Shown: piece after piece, positions 8,907-18,254 of the stretch
Layout of the letters: each line of letters starts with the position of its first letter
Numbering within the stretch: the stretch's first letter is position 1
Assembly (NCBI RefSeq): GCF_005435165.1
Contig: NZ_SGUC01000011.1
Span: 1 to 64,000 of the forward strand
Source of the DNA: Halorubrum sp. GN11_10-6_MGM
GTDB lineage: Archaea; Halobacteriota; Halobacteria; Halobacteriales; Haloferacaceae
Direction: 5' to 3'
DNA: 64,000 bases
Notes under the pieces: generated by a model
Databases searched by the model: none
What the model saw: the letters and a program-made list of their open reading frames with translations, nothing else
What the model was told of the DNA's origin: nothing
Made by a program: the position numbers and the translations under genes

Positions 8907-9936
8907 TGTCGGGTTTAACCACCACTTTGCCAAAGCCCTCACGGTTCTCGATCATCTCGTGTGCGCGCGCGGCCTCGCTCATCGGGAGGACCTCGCGGAC
9001 GCGCGGCTCGAAGGTGCCGTCCCAGACGAGTTCCAAGACGTCGTCGACCTCGCCGGGGGTCGCCATCGTCGAACCGATGATCGACAGCTGGTTCCAGAAG
9101 ATGCGGTTGAGCCCGGCGCCCGGGTTCGGCCCGGTCGTCGCCCCGCAGGTGACGAGCCGGCCGCCCTTCGCCATCGACTTCAGCGAGTTCGGGTAGGTGG
9201 CCTCACCCACGTGGTCGACGACGACGTCGACGCCGCGTTTGCCCGTGAGCGCGTCGATCTCCTCGGCGAAGTCGTTCGCCTCGTAGTCGATGACGTGGTC
9301 GGCGCCGCAGTCCTCGGCGTGCGAGAGCTTTTCCTCGGTGGAGGCGGTCGCGAACACTTCACAGCCCGCGTGGTCCGCGATCTGGACCGCGGCGTGGCCG
9401 ACGCCGCCGGAGGCGCCGAGGACGAGGACCTTCTCGCCCGCCTCGATGTCGGCGCGCGTCTGGAGCATGCGCCACGCGGTCTGGAAGACGAGCGACGCGG
9501 AGCCAGCGACCTCCCAGTCGACGCCGTCCGGGACCGGGACGAGGTTCTCGGCGGGCACCGCGGCCGTCTCGGCGTGGACGCCGCGGACGTGTTCGCCGAT
9601 GATGTGGAAGGAGACGCAGAGCGACTCCTCGCCCGCCCGGCAGAACTCGCAGTTCCCGCAGGAGACGCCGGCGCTCACGGCGACGCGGTCGCCGGGCTCG
9701 AAGCGCGTCACGCCCTCGCCGACGGCCTCGACGACGCCCGCCGCGTCGCTGCCGGGGATGTGCGGCATCTCCAAGTCGATGCCGGGCATTCCGCGTCGGG
9801 TCCAGATGTCGAGGTGGTTCAACGCGCCGGCCTTGACGTCGACGAGGACCTCCCCGCGGTCGGGCTCGGGGTCGGGGAACTCGCCGTACTCGATCACGTC
9901 GCGGTCGCCGTGTTCGGCGAACTGAACGGCCTTCAT
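8896..9936 (-). CDS. Zinc-type alcohol dehydrogenase-like / quinone oxidoreductase
   Basis: This 346-residue member of the medium-chain dehydrogenase/reductase family has a GroES-like N-terminal domain (HIPGSDAAGVVEAVG). It also has a structural zinc site CGNCEFCRAGEESLC and a Rossmann NAD(P) motif GASGGVGHAAVQ. The catalytic cysteine position near residue 40 (ALNHLDIWTRRG) lacks Cys, which points to the quinone oxidoreductase-like branch rather than to a true zinc alcohol dehydrogenase. The substrate is unknown. It starts the leftward cluster that continues through cmk and cbf5. Confidence 0.85.
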   Translation of the reverse strand: MKAVQFAEHGDRDVIEYGEFPDPEPDRGEVLVDVKAGALNHLDIWTRRGMPGIDLEMPHIPGSDAAGVVEAVGEGVTRFEPGDRVAVSAGVSCGNCEFCRAGEESLCVSFHIIGEHVRGVHAETAAVPAENLVPVPDGVDWEVAGSASLVFQTAWRMLQTRADIEAGEKVLVLGASGGVGHAAVQIADHAGCEVFATASTEEKLSHAEDCGADHVIDYEANDFAEEIDALTGKRGVDVVVDHVGEATYPNSLKSMAKGGRLVTCGATTGPNPGAGLNRIFWNQLSIIGSTMATPGEVDDVLELVWDGTFEPRVREVLPMSEAARAHEMIENREGFGKVVVKPDSEL

Positions 9937-10120
9937 ACTCGCACCCTCCCGCGGGACCCACTAAACAGTACGCCTCACGGAAACGGATGACGCGCCCCAC
10001 TGAAACGAATACTGCGTCTCACTGATAGGCAGTCCCCTCGAAACGAGAGCTCAGCGGTCGCGGTACGGCGCGCGCATCGACCGTGCGAGTCGCCCACAGC
10101 GACCCGACCGTTTCGTGATG

Positions 10121-10127
10121 TTTAAGT
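10121..10127 (+). promoter_or_regulatory. TATA box upstream of tRNA-Ser and the ribosomal protein cluster
   Basis: TTTAAGT lies in the otherwise GC-rich gap 9937-10206 and is the only convincing TATA-like element before tRNA-Ser. It would start RNA near 10150, about 55 bp before the mature tRNA. The rest of that gap shows no gene. It may also serve the downstream rps genes by read-through. Confidence 0.5.
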
Positions 10128-10206
10128 ACCGAAAGCGGGAGCATACGAACGCACGAACTGCAGGGGCGTCGGGTCCCGAGTCCACGAGGGCGATGATACA
10201 ACGCGG

Positions 10207-10292
10207 GTTGCGGTAGCCAAGCCTGGCCCAAGGCGCAGGGTTGCTAACTCTGTGGCGTCACTGCCTCCGGGGTTCGAATCCCCGCCGCAACG
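10207..10292 (+). tRNA. tRNA-Ser (anticodon GCT)
   Basis: The acceptor stem GTTGCGG (10207-10213) pairs with CCGCAAC (10285-10291), with discriminator G. The anticodon stem CAGGG/CTCTG closes TTGCTAA, giving GCT. A long variable arm makes it class II, as expected for Ser (86 nt). There is no intron and no encoded CCA. It directly precedes rps13, an arrangement I recall from other haloarchaea. Confidence 0.95.
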
Positions 10293-10348
10293 CTCGAACG
10301 GACGAGTACCGCCGGATTCGCGCCGGTAGGGCTCACCACAACCAACAC

Positions 10349-10870
10349 ATGAGCACGGAAGAATCACAGGACGACTCGCCGGAGGAGGAGGAAGACCTCC
10401 AGTACTTCGTTCGGATCGGGGGCGCGGACCTCGACGGGACGAAGACGGTCGAGCGAAGCCTGTCCGAACTCGACGGCATCGGCACGCGCACGGCGCGGCT
10501 GGTCGCCGAGAAGGCCGACGTGGACAGAAACGCCACGTTCGGGCTCCTCGACGAGAAGGACATCGACGCGGTGGTCGACATCGCCGAGAACCTCGAAGAC
10601 CACGTCCCGTCGTGGATGACGAACCGACAGAACGACTTCTTCACCGGAGAGACGACGCACCTCGTCGGCACGGACGTCGACGAGAAGCGCCGTCACGACA
10701 TCAACCGGATGAAGATCATCGAATCGTACAAGGGCGTGCGCCACAAGCGCGGGCAGAAGGTCCGCGGCCAGCGCACCAAGTCCACGGGTCGCTCGGAGGG
10801 GACCATCGGGGTCAACGTCGAGGAGATCCGCGAGGAGATGGCCGACGAAGAAGGCGGTGACGAGGAATGA
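10349..10870 (+). CDS. rps13: 30S ribosomal protein S13
   Basis: S13 sits at the head of the small subunit and contacts the anticodon arm of P-site tRNA. The 173-residue protein has an acidic halophile N-terminal extension (about 17 residues), the helix-turn-helix [17 protein letters not shown] and the C-terminal basic region [20 protein letters not shown]. The ATG at 10349 is chosen because the open frame upstream runs through tRNA-Ser. Its stop overlaps the rps4 start (ATGA), marking a coupled operon. Confidence 0.96.
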   Translation: MSTEESQDDSPEEEEDLQYFVRIGGADLDGTKTVERSLSELDGIGTRTARLVAEKADVDRNATFGLLDEKDIDAVVDIAENLEDHVPSWMTNRQNDFFTGETTHLVGTDVDEKRRHDINRMKIIESYKGVRHKRGQKVRGQRTKSTGRSEGTIGVNVEEIREEMADEEGGDEE

Positions 10871-11394
10871 GCACCGGAAAGAACACCAAGGGCTACGAGA
10901 CGCCGAACCACCCGTACCAGGGCGAGCGAATCGCCGAGGAGTCCGACCTCCTCTCGCGGTACGGCCTGAAGAACAAAGAGGAGTTCTGGCGCGCCCAGTC
11001 CGAGCTGCGCAACATGCGTCGGGAGGCCCGACGGCTGCTCGGCGAGGCGCAGGGTGACGTCGACGCCGCCCAGGACGCCGGCGCGGAGTTCGTTACGCGG
11101 CTCCGCCGCATCGGCATCCTCGGCGACAACGACGACATCTCGACGGTCCTGTCGCTCGACGTGACGGACCTGCTGGAGCGTCGCCTCCAGACGGTCGTCT
11201 ACCGGCAGGGGTTCGCCTCCTCGACCCAGCAGGCCCGCCAGTTCATCGTTCACGGCCACATCACCGTCAACGGAGCGCGCGTCACGCGCCCGTCGGTGAA
11301 GGTGGACGTCGACGACGAAGGCGCCATCGCCTTCGACGAGACGAGCCCGCTCGCGGACGATCTCCACCCCGAGCGCGCGGAGTCACAGGAGTAA
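10867..11394 (+). CDS. rps4: 30S ribosomal protein S4
   Basis: S4 is a primary 16S rRNA-binding and assembly-initiating protein. The 175 residues include the archaeal/eukaryotic S9-type N-terminal region and the S4 RNA-binding fold ([24 protein letters not shown], split across helix and loop) ending [18 protein letters not shown]. It starts inside the stop of rps13 and is followed six bases later by rps11. Confidence 0.96.
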   Translation: MSTGKNTKGYETPNHPYQGERIAEESDLLSRYGLKNKEEFWRAQSELRNMRREARRLLGEAQGDVDAAQDAGAEFVTRLRRIGILGDNDDISTVLSLDVTDLLERRLQTVVYRQGFASSTQQARQFIVHGHITVNGARVTRPSVKVDVDDEGAIAFDETSPLADDLHPERAESQE

Positions 11395-11400
11395 CCAACC

Positions 11401-11790
11401 ATGAGTGAATCCGAGGACGGAAAGTGGGGCATCGCCCACGTCTACGCATCGTTCAACAACACGCTCATCACGGTCACCGACGAGACGGGCGCCGAGACGA
11501 TCGCCAAGTCGTCCGGCGGCACCGTGGTGAAGCAGAACCGCGACGAGGCGTCGCCGTACGCCGCCATGCAGATGGCGGAGGTCGTCGCCGAGCGCGTCAA
11601 GGACGCCGGTCTGGAGGGCGTACACGTTCGCGTGCGCGGCCCCGGCGGCAATCTCAACAAGTCCACCGGCCCCGGTGCGCAGGCGACGATCCGCGCGCTC
11701 TCGCGTGCGGGCGTCGAGATCGGGCGCATCGAGGACGTCACGCCGATCCCGCACGACGGGACGAAGGCGCCGAAGAACAAGCGAGTCTGA
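11401..11790 (+). CDS. rps11: 30S ribosomal protein S11
   Basis: S11 lines the platform of the small subunit near the mRNA exit. The 129 residues include the signature [20 protein letters not shown], the [12 protein letters not shown] segment and the C-terminal [17 protein letters not shown]. It belongs to the rps13-rps4-rps11-rpoD cluster, with a one-base gap to rpoD. Confidence 0.97.
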   Translation: MSESEDGKWGIAHVYASFNNTLITVTDETGAETIAKSSGGTVVKQNRDEASPYAAMQMAEVVAERVKDAGLEGVHVRVRGPGGNLNKSTGPGAQATIRALSRAGVEIGRIEDVTPIPHDGTKAPKNKRV

Positions 11791-11791
11791 C

Positions 11792-12544
11792 ATGACCGAA
11801 GACGAATTCGACGTCCAGTACGTCGAACGGGACGAACGCAGCGCGCGGGTGCTGATCCGCGGGCTCACGCCGGCGTTCGCCAACGGCATCCGCCGCGCGA
11901 TGATCGCCGACGTCCCGACGTTCTCGATCGACACCGTTCGGTTCGTCGAGAACTCCTCGGTCATGTTCGACGAGATGATCGGTCTGCGTCTGGGGCTGGT
12001 GCCCCTGACGACGCCGCTCGACGACTTCGAGATCGGCGACGAGGTCACCCTCGCGCTCGACGTCGAAGGCCCGGCGACGGCGTACTCCGGCGACATCGAG
12101 AGCAGCGATCCGCTGGTCGAGGTCGCCGACGAGAACGTCCCGATCATCGAGCTGAAGGAGGGACAGCGGTTGGAGTTCGAGGCCGACGCGGTCCTCGACA
12201 CCGGCAAGGAGCACGCCAAACACCAGGGCGGCGTCTCCGTCGGCTACCGCCACCTCCAGCGCGTCTCGGTCGAGGGCGACCGCGGCGAGTTCGACGACGA
12301 CGAGCCGAACATCCTCCGCGGGGTCATCGAGACGCCGGAGGGTGATATCGAGCTCACGGACGAGTTCGACAACGACCTCTCGGAGCGGTTCCCCGGGAAG
12401 GAGGTCGCGGTCGAGGACGTGCCGGGCGCGTTCGTCTTCCACATCGAGACGGACGGCTCGTTCGACGTCGAGGAACTGCTGCTCCGCGCCATCGACTCCA
12501 TCGAGGAGCGCGCGGACGAACTACAGACGAAAGTCGCAGTCTAA
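11792..12544 (+). CDS. rpo3: RNA polymerase subunit Rpo3 (RpoD, alpha/RPB3 homologue)
   Basis: This is the assembly platform subunit of archaeal RNA polymerase, pairing with Rpo11. The 250 residues include the alpha-family motif [20 protein letters not shown] and the C-terminal dimerisation helix. No cysteine occurs anywhere in the protein, so the ferredoxin-like [4Fe-4S] insert found in some archaeal Rpo3 subunits is absent here. The ATG at 11792 directly follows the rps11 stop. Confidence 0.95.
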   Translation: MTEDEFDVQYVERDERSARVLIRGLTPAFANGIRRAMIADVPTFSIDTVRFVENSSVMFDEMIGLRLGLVPLTTPLDDFEIGDEVTLALDVEGPATAYSGDIESSDPLVEVADENVPIIELKEGQRLEFEADAVLDTGKEHAKHQGGVSVGYRHLQRVSVEGDRGEFDDDEPNILRGVIETPEGDIELTDEFDNDLSERFPGKEVAVEDVPGAFVFHIETDGSFDVEELLLRAIDSIEERADELQTKVAV

Positions 12545-12693
12545 GGAAATGACGGCCCTTCGAACCAACACCCTGACCGTCGCCCCCGCCGCGAGCCGCG
12601 GCGCCGCTCCGACCGTCGGAGCGCCCGCGGCCGACCCGGCGGACGGCGGGACCGAAAGTGGTTTGAAGGGAGCCGGAATACGGTGGAGTGCAC

Positions 12694-12778
12694 GCAGGGA
12701 TAGCCAAGTCAGGCCAACGGCGCAGCGTTCAGGGCGCTGTCCTGTAGAGGTCCGCAGGTTCAAATCCTGCTCCCTGCA
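12694..12778 (+). tRNA. tRNA-Leu (anticodon CAG)
   Basis: The acceptor stem GCAGGGA (12694-12700) pairs with TCCCTGC (12771-12777), discriminator A. The anticodon stem CAGCG/CGCTG closes TTCAGGG, giving CAG. The variable arm is long (class II, 85 nt). It lies between rpo3 and rpl18e, inside the ribosomal cluster. The 149 bp between rpo3 and this tRNA hold no gene. Confidence 0.95.
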
Positions 12779-12817
12779 CTCCGTTTTCCACGAACTCTCC
12801 GATCAGGAGAGACAGCT

Positions 12818-13171
12818 ATGAGTAGCAAGACGAATCCGAAACTACAGAACCTCATCGCCGATCTGAAGTCGGTCTCGCGTGACTCCGGTGCCAACGTGTG
12901 GCAGGACGTCGCCGACCGACTGGAGAAGCCACGGCGCACGCACGCTGAGGTCAACCTGGGCCGCATCGAGCGGTACGCTCAGGAAGACGAGACGGTCGTC
13001 GTCCCCGGCAAGGTGCTGGGCAGCGGTGTGCTCGAAACGAACGTCACCGTCGCCGCCGTCGACTTCTCCGGGACCGCCCGGACGAAGATCGACCAGGCCG
13101 GCGAAGCGGTGACGCTGGAACAGTACGTCGAACAGAACCCCGAAGGAAGCAACGTGCGGGTGGTCCGATGA
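12818..13171 (+). CDS. rpl18e: 50S ribosomal protein L18e
   Basis: This 117-residue archaeal/eukaryotic-type large-subunit protein has the family pattern [19 protein letters not shown], a [13 protein letters not shown] core and a [16 protein letters not shown] end. It overlaps rpl13 by four bases (ATGA), so it is co-translated with it. Confidence 0.95.
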   Translation: MSSKTNPKLQNLIADLKSVSRDSGANVWQDVADRLEKPRRTHAEVNLGRIERYAQEDETVVVPGKVLGSGVLETNVTVAAVDFSGTARTKIDQAGEAVTLEQYVEQNPEGSNVRVVR

Positions 13172-13617
13172 GCCTCGCGAAGATAGACGCGGACGTCGTC
13201 GTCGACGCCCGCGACTGCATCCTCGGTCGCGTCTCCTCGGAGGTCGCGCAGCGCGCCCTCGCGGGGGAGACCGTCGCCGTCGTCAACGCCGAGCGCGCCG
13301 TCATCACCGGCAACGAGGAGGCGACGATGGAGACGTACCACAAGCGCGCGGAACTGGGCTCGGACAGCGGGCCGTACTACCCGAAGCGCCCCGACCGCAT
13401 CTTCAAGCGTGCCATCCGCGGCATGCTGCCGTACAAGTCGGAGGACGGCCGCGAGGCGTTCTCGAACGTGCGCGTGTACGTCGGGAACCCCTACGAGCGC
13501 GACGAGGACGTCGAGGGCGTCGTCCTCGACGGCACGTCGCTCGACCGCCTCTCGAACATCAAATTCACGACGCTCGGGGAGATCTCCGAGTCTCTGGGAG
13601 CCAACGTCACATGGTAA
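13168..13617 (+). CDS. rpl13: 50S ribosomal protein L13
   Basis: This protein has 149 residues. The family pattern is visible as [21 protein letters not shown] near the N-terminus, the [16 protein letters not shown] signature and the [10 protein letters not shown] segment. L13 is an early assembly protein of the large subunit. The reading frame overlaps rps9 by seven bases at its 3' end. Confidence 0.96.
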   Translation: MSLAKIDADVVVDARDCILGRVSSEVAQRALAGETVAVVNAERAVITGNEEATMETYHKRAELGSDSGPYYPKRPDRIFKRAIRGMLPYKSEDGREAFSNVRVYVGNPYERDEDVEGVVLDGTSLDRLSNIKFTTLGEISESLGANVTW

Positions 13618-14009
13618 CGAACACCTCAGGCAAGAAGAAGACGGCCGTCGCCCGCGCCACCGTACGCGAGGGCGAGGGTCGCGTGCGAATCAACTCCCAG
13701 CCAGTCGAGCTGGTCGAACCGGAGCAGGCGCGGCTCAAGATGCTGGAGCCGTTCCGCATCGCGGGCGAGGAGCTCCGCGACGGCGTCGACATCGACATCG
13801 ACGTCGAGGGCGGCGGCTTCAGCGGCCAGGCGGACGCGGCGCGGACCGCCATCGCCCGCGGGCTCGTCCAGCACCTCGGCGACGCGGAGCTGCGCGACGC
13901 GTACATGAACTTCGACCGCACCCTGCTGGTCAACGACGTGCGCCAGTCCGAACCCAAGAAGTGGGGCGGACCCGGCGCGCGCGCTCGCTACCAGAAGTCC
14001 TACCGCTGA
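13611..14009 (+). CDS. rps9: 30S ribosomal protein S9
   Basis: This protein has 132 residues. The [21 protein letters not shown]-terminus and the basic C-terminal tail ending RARYQKSYR (which reaches P-site tRNA) identify S9. The ATG lies inside the end of rpl13. It is followed by the two small RNA polymerase subunits. Confidence 0.96.
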   Translation: MVTNTSGKKKTAVARATVREGEGRVRINSQPVELVEPEQARLKMLEPFRIAGEELRDGVDIDIDVEGGGFSGQADAARTAIARGLVQHLGDAELRDAYMNFDRTLLVNDVRQSEPKKWGGPGARARYQKSYR

Positions 14010-14021
14010 GGTGATCCAGTC

Positions 14022-14216
14022 ATGATGATCCCCGTCCGGTGTTTCACGTGCGGCAACGTCGTGGGTGAACACTGGGAGGAGTTCAAAGAGCGGGCTCGCG
14101 AGGGCGACGAGGACCCCGGCGAGGTGCTCGACGACCTCGGGGTCGACCGGCACTGCTGCCGGCGCATGCTGGTGAGCCACCGCGACCTCGTCGACGTCGT
14201 CTCGCCGTACCAGTAA
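14022..14216 (+). CDS. rpo10: RNA polymerase subunit Rpo10 (RpoN)
   Basis: This 64-residue zinc-bundle subunit homologous to RPB10 has CFTCG near residue 7 and the paired CC at the HCCRRMLV motif, forming the atypical CX2C...CC zinc site. It helps assemble the Rpo3-Rpo11 platform. The gene starts with two consecutive ATGs and either could be used. Confidence 0.95.
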   Translation: MMIPVRCFTCGNVVGEHWEEFKERAREGDEDPGEVLDDLGVDRHCCRRMLVSHRDLVDVVSPYQ

Positions 14217-14218
14217 CT

Positions 14219-14395
14219 ATGTCAGGACAGCGATACAATCGGTACGAGAAGGCACGCATCCTCGGCGCGCGAGCGCTACAGGTGTCCTACGGGGCGCCCG
14301 TGCTGATCGACACGGACCAGACGGAGCCGATCCTCGTCGCCGCGGAGGAGTACGACGCGGGCGCGCTCCCCTTCACGGTCCGGAGGGAGAGCTGA
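14219..14395 (+). CDS. rpo6: RNA polymerase subunit Rpo6 (RpoK, omega/RPB6 homologue)
   Basis: This short gene encodes 58 residues beginning [19 protein letters not shown]. The RPB6/omega motif ([14 protein letters not shown], then the PVLIDT strand and EY..G.LPFTVRR end) is clear. It starts two bases after the rpo10 stop, and its own stop overlaps the enolase start (TGATG). Confidence 0.95.
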   Translation: MSGQRYNRYEKARILGARALQVSYGAPVLIDTDQTEPILVAAEEYDAGALPFTVRRES

Positions 14396-15597
14396 TGACG
14401 CGAATCACGAGCGTCTCGCTCCGCCGCGTCCTCGACTCCCGCGGCAACCCGACGGTCGAGGCGGACGTGCTCACGGAGTCCGGCGGCTTCGGCCGCGGCG
14501 CGGCTCCCAGCGGCGCCTCGACGGGCGAGTACGAGGCGATCGAACTGCCCGCGAGCGAGTCCATCGCGAAGGCCCGCGAACACGCGGTGCCCCGCCTCGA
14601 AGGCGTCTACGCGGGCGACCAGCGCGCGGTCGACAACGCCTTGCGCGCCGCCGACGGGACGGACGACTTCTCCGCGATCGGCGCCAACAGCGCGGTCGCG
14701 ATCTCGATGGCGGCCGCGAAGGCCGCCGCCGACGTGCTCGGCGCGCCGCTGTACCAGCACCTCGGCGGCGCGTTCCGCGGCGAGAACTTCCCGATTCCGC
14801 TCGGCAACGTCGTCGGCGGCGGGGAACACGCCAAGGAGGCGACTCACATCCAGGAGTTCCTCGCGGCGCCCGTCGGCGCGCCGAGCGTCTCGGAGGCCGT
14901 CTTCGCGAACGCCGCGGTCCACGCGGCGGTCGCGGACGTGCTCGACGAGCGCGGCGTCCCCGCGGCGAAGGGCGACGAGGGCGCGTGGGCGCCCCCGATC
15001 TCGGACGCCGACGCGTTCGAGGTCGTCGACGAGGCGGTCGGCCGGGTCGAAGACGAGGTCGGATTCGAGATCCGCTTCGGCCTCGACATGGCGGCCGCCG
15101 AACTGTACGACGACGACGAGGAGGCGTACGTCTACGGCGACGAGACGAAGTCGGCCGACGAGCAGATAGAGTACGTCGCCAGTCTCGTCGACGAGTACGA
15201 CCTCGCGTACGTCGAGGACCCGCTCGACGAGAACGACTACGAGGCGTTCGCCGAGCTGACCGACCGGGTCGGCGACCGGACGCTGATCTGCGGCGACGAC
15301 CTGTTCGTCACCAACGTCGAGCGGCTCCAAGACGGGATCGACGCGGGCGCGGCCAACAGCATCCTGATCAAGCCGAACCAGATCGGGACGCTGTCGGACG
15401 CGTTCGACGCCGTCGAACTCGCCGCCCGCAACGGATACGAGACGGTCATCTCGCACCGTTCGGGCGAGACCGAGGACACCACCATCGCACACCTCGCCGT
15501 GGCGACCGACGCCGGCTACATCAAGACCGGTACGGTCGGTGGCGAGCGCACCGCTAAGCTGAACGAACTGGTCCGCATCGCGGACGACGCGGTATGA
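14395..15597 (+). CDS. eno: Enolase (phosphopyruvate hydratase)
   Basis: This enzyme interconverts 2-phosphoglycerate and phosphoenolpyruvate. It has 400 residues. The N-terminal motif [14 protein letters not shown]-like ([14 protein letters not shown]), the GASTGEYEA loop, metal ligands in [16 protein letters not shown] and CGDDLFVTN, and the catalytic KPNQIGT and SHRSGETED are all visible. Enolase follows the RNA polymerase subunits in archaeal ribosomal clusters, as here. Confidence 0.96.
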   Translation: MTRITSVSLRRVLDSRGNPTVEADVLTESGGFGRGAAPSGASTGEYEAIELPASESIAKAREHAVPRLEGVYAGDQRAVDNALRAADGTDDFSAIGANSAVAISMAAAKAAADVLGAPLYQHLGGAFRGENFPIPLGNVVGGGEHAKEATHIQEFLAAPVGAPSVSEAVFANAAVHAAVADVLDERGVPAAKGDEGAWAPPISDADAFEVVDEAVGRVEDEVGFEIRFGLDMAAAELYDDDEEAYVYGDETKSADEQIEYVASLVDEYDLAYVEDPLDENDYEAFAELTDRVGDRTLICGDDLFVTNVERLQDGIDAGAANSILIKPNQIGTLSDAFDAVELAARNGYETVISHRSGETEDTTIAHLAVATDAGYIKTGTVGGERTAKLNELVRIADDAV

Positions 15598-15613
15598 CGG
15601 ACCCACACCACGC

Positions 15614-16420
15614 ATGAGCGAAGACAACGACGCGGTCGAACTCGACGACGACGCGGAGACCGAGGCGGTCGACGCGGCGGTCGAGGAGGAGGCCGACACG
15701 ACCGAGGAACCGACCGCCGACGCGGGCGCTGAGGAGACACCCGCCGACGCCGAGAGCGAGACCGCCGCGGGCGACGACGAAAGCGAGGCCGACGAGGAGG
15801 AGGCCTCCCCCTTCGACGACGACGTCATGCCCGACGACGACGTCGATCTGCTGATCCCCGTCGAGGACTACCTCTCCGCCGGTGTCCACATCGGGACCCA
15901 GCAGAAGACGGCGGACATGGAGCGGTTCATCCACCGCGTCCGCGACGACGGGCTCTACGTCCTCGACGTGAGCCTCACCGACGACCGGATCCGCACGGCC
16001 GCGGACTTCCTCTCGAACTACAATCCCGAGCAGATCCTCGTCACGTCCTCGCGGCAGTACGGCCGGTTCCCGGCCGAGAAGTTCGCGGACGCCATCGGCG
16101 CCCGCGCCCGCACCGGGCGTTTCATCCCGGGCACGCTGACGAACCCCGACTACGCCGGCTACATCGAGCCGGACGTCGTCGTGGTGACCGACCCGATCGG
16201 CGACGCGCAGGCCGTCAAGGAGGCCATCACCGTCGGTATCCCGGTGATCGCGATGTGCGACTCCAACAACCAGCTGTCGAACGTCGACCTCGTCATCCCG
16301 ACGAACAACAAGGGTCGCCGCGCGCTGTCGGTCGTCTACTGGCTCCTCGCCAACGAAACGCTCGACCGCCGCGGCACCGACACGGTGTTCGCCCTCGAAG
16401 ACTTCGAGGACGAACTCTAA
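15614..16420 (+). CDS. rps2: 30S ribosomal protein S2
   Basis: This protein has 268 residues. The first 70 or so are a low-complexity Asp/Glu/Ala extension, a halophilic addition. The S2 core begins at [20 protein letters not shown] and shows the [19 protein letters not shown] and [20 protein letters not shown] signatures of archaeal S2. It ends the rightward ribosomal cluster. In many archaea the mevalonate kinase gene follows directly, but here it is 8.7 kb further on. Confidence 0.95.
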   Translation: MSEDNDAVELDDDAETEAVDAAVEEEADTTEEPTADAGAEETPADAESETAAGDDESEADEEEASPFDDDVMPDDDVDLLIPVEDYLSAGVHIGTQQKTADMERFIHRVRDDGLYVLDVSLTDDRIRTAADFLSNYNPEQILVTSSRQYGRFPAEKFADAIGARARTGRFIPGTLTNPDYAGYIEPDVVVVTDPIGDAQAVKEAITVGIPVIAMCDSNNQLSNVDLVIPTNNKGRRALSVVYWLLANETLDRRGTDTVFALEDFEDEL

Positions 16421-16500
16421 GGCGGTCGCTTTTCGAGTTCCCGGTTCCGTTTCGACCGTTCACTGTCCGCCAGCAGCGGCCAGCGCGCCGCGGTCCACCC

Positions 16501-17064
16501 TCAGTCGCCGGCGGCCGACTCGTCCGCCGCCGGCACGTCGTGGGTCCACTTCGCCTCAATCTCGCGGTTCGCCACCACGACGCGGTCGCCGGCGTCGGTG
16601 TCGATCCGCGTCTTCCGGAGTTCGATCGCGGCGACGGTGCCGGTGACGCCCTTCGCCTCGATACGGTACCCCGGGTTGAAGTCGGGATCGCGCAGGAGGT
16701 AGACGCCGGCGACCGTGTCCTCGATCATCTCGGAGAGCGCGTACGAGACCCCGAGCGCGACGAAGCCGACGGCGGTGCCGAGGCTCGCCGCGATGTCCCC
16801 CATCCCGACGACCTTCAGGAAGGTGAGCGCGACGCCGAACCAGAGGAAGACGGACGCGAGCGTGACGATGAGATCGCCGACCAGCTCGCGGTCGCCGACG
16901 TAGAGCCGGTCGATCGATCCGCGGATGAGCGAGAGGACGAACCGCACCGTCAGGTACGCCAACACGAGAAAGGTCAGCCCCGACAGCAGTCGGGGAACCG
17001 CGACCACGAGTCCCTCGACGAAGTTCGCGAGCGAGCGGCCGATCAGCGACGGGATCTGTGTCAT
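16501..17064 (-). CDS. MscS-family small mechanosensitive channel
   Basis: This 187-residue membrane protein has an N-terminal anchor, two further hydrophobic helices, and an MscS pore-lining helix of the Gly/Ala-rich type (GTAVGFVALGVSYALSEM). A short beta domain follows (DPDFNPGYRIEAKGVTGTVAAIELRKTRI). It is shorter than E. coli MscS, lacking most of the C-terminal vestibule. The likely role is release of solutes on hypo-osmotic shock. It converges on rps2 across an 80-bp gap. Confidence 0.85.
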   Translation of the reverse strand: MTQIPSLIGRSLANFVEGLVVAVPRLLSGLTFLVLAYLTVRFVLSLIRGSIDRLYVGDRELVGDLIVTLASVFLWFGVALTFLKVVGMGDIAASLGTAVGFVALGVSYALSEMIEDTVAGVYLLRDPDFNPGYRIEAKGVTGTVAAIELRKTRIDTDAGDRVVVANREIEAKWTHDVPAADESAAGD

Positions 17065-17107
17065 GACAGACCGGACACGGTGGCGGGCCGAAAAGATAGG
17101 GGCTGCG

Positions 17108-18046
17108 TCAGCCGCCGTCGGTCGCGCTCGTCGATAGCGCCGCCCGCGCCTCGGCAACCGCCCCGTCGACGCGGCTCCACGCGACCGGCGGTTCGACCGC
17201 GGAAAGCTCCTCGTCGAGGGCGTCGAGTCGCTCCGCGTACCGGTCGGCCGGCTCCGGCCCGTCGGCGAGCGCCTCGGAGCTCGCGGTCACCGCGGCCGCG
17301 AGTTCGTCGAGCCGCTCGTCGACGCCGTCGGGGAAGGCGACGCCGTCGCGGTCCGCCCACGCGCGGAGGTCGGCGGCCTCGGCCCGGAGGTCGGCGACGA
17401 CGAGGTCGAGGACGCGCGCCTGGACGCCCGCGTCGAACCGGCGCTCCGCGTCGGGCTCCTCGGCGGCCCGCAGCGCGTCGACGGTCTCCGCGAGTGACCG
17501 GGCGGACTCCTCGGCGGCCTCGATCTCGTCGACGAGGCCGTCGTGGCGGCGGTTCGCGGAGGCGATCCACGCCTCGAACGCTTCGAGTTCCGTCTCGAGG
17601 TCGTGAGCGACCCGGACGACGTCCTGTGCGCCGGTCGTCACCTCGTGGAGGTCGACCGCGGCGTGGTACACGTCCGTCGGCGACTCTCGGTCCGCCCTGG
17701 CCGCCCCCAGATCGTCGCCGAGCGCCTCGACCTCCGCTCGGAGGTCGCCGAGCCGCGCCTCGAACGCGCGGCTCCGAACCTCGACGACGTCGAGGTCGGG
17801 CGCGTCGGCGGCCGCGGCGGTCGCGTCTTCGCGGGCGCGCGTCACGAGGTCGACTCGCGTCTCGGCGGTGGCGAGGATCTGCGACACGTCGGTGACGGTC
17901 GACTCGAACGCCGCGGCCGTCACGGTCCCGTCGTCGGTGACGGGATCGAGCCGACGACGGATCGACGCCGGATCCGCGTCCACTCGGTCGGAAACTTCGT
18001 CGACAAGTACGTCGACTGAAACGTCTTCCGTCGCGGGGCGGGCCAT
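17108..18046 (-). CDS. Uncharacterised haloarchaeal coiled-coil protein
   Basis: This 312-residue, very acidic, Ala-rich protein is predicted almost wholly alpha-helical, with long heptad-like stretches and no membrane segment or cysteine. I recall similar haloarchaeal proteins labelled 'halo transducer protein', but no transducer signalling domain is visible. It is transcribed divergently from the phosphate operon. Function unknown. Confidence 0.7.
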   Translation of the reverse strand: MARPATEDVSVDVLVDEVSDRVDADPASIRRRLDPVTDDGTVTAAAFESTVTDVSQILATAETRVDLVTRAREDATAAAADAPDLDVVEVRSRAFEARLGDLRAEVEALGDDLGAARADRESPTDVYHAAVDLHEVTTGAQDVVRVAHDLETELEAFEAWIASANRRHDGLVDEIEAAEESARSLAETVDALRAAEEPDAERRFDAGVQARVLDLVVADLRAEAADLRAWADRDGVAFPDGVDERLDELAAAVTASSEALADGPEPADRYAERLDALDEELSAVEPPVAWSRVDGAVAEARAALSTSATDGG

Positions 18047-18254
18047 GTCCGGTCGTATTCGACGGCGGGGTGTTATACCTTCGGTCAGGGCTCTAAATTA
18101 TGCGATAGAGGCCATCAGAGTGCTATATGCGGCTATATATTCTAATGAATTCGCTAGTACCGATATGGGGAATACTGACTCCTCTCTCCGGTCACGGATG
18201 CGGATATATCAAAAATATAAACCAGTTTAATAGACCGCGCTGTGCCTTTACTCG
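18047..18254. promoter_or_regulatory. Divergent promoter region of the pst operon
   Basis: This unusually A+T-rich 208-bp gap lies between the coiled-coil gene and pstS. It holds a direct repeat GCTATAT at 18122-18128 and 18132-18138, and a TATA box AATATAAA at about 18214-18221. A second AT run AGTTTAAT is at 18224-18231, before the pstS ATG at 18255. CTCTAAATTATGCG near 18091-18104 could serve the leftward gene. The repeats could be phosphate-responsive operators (inference). Confidence 0.5.
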
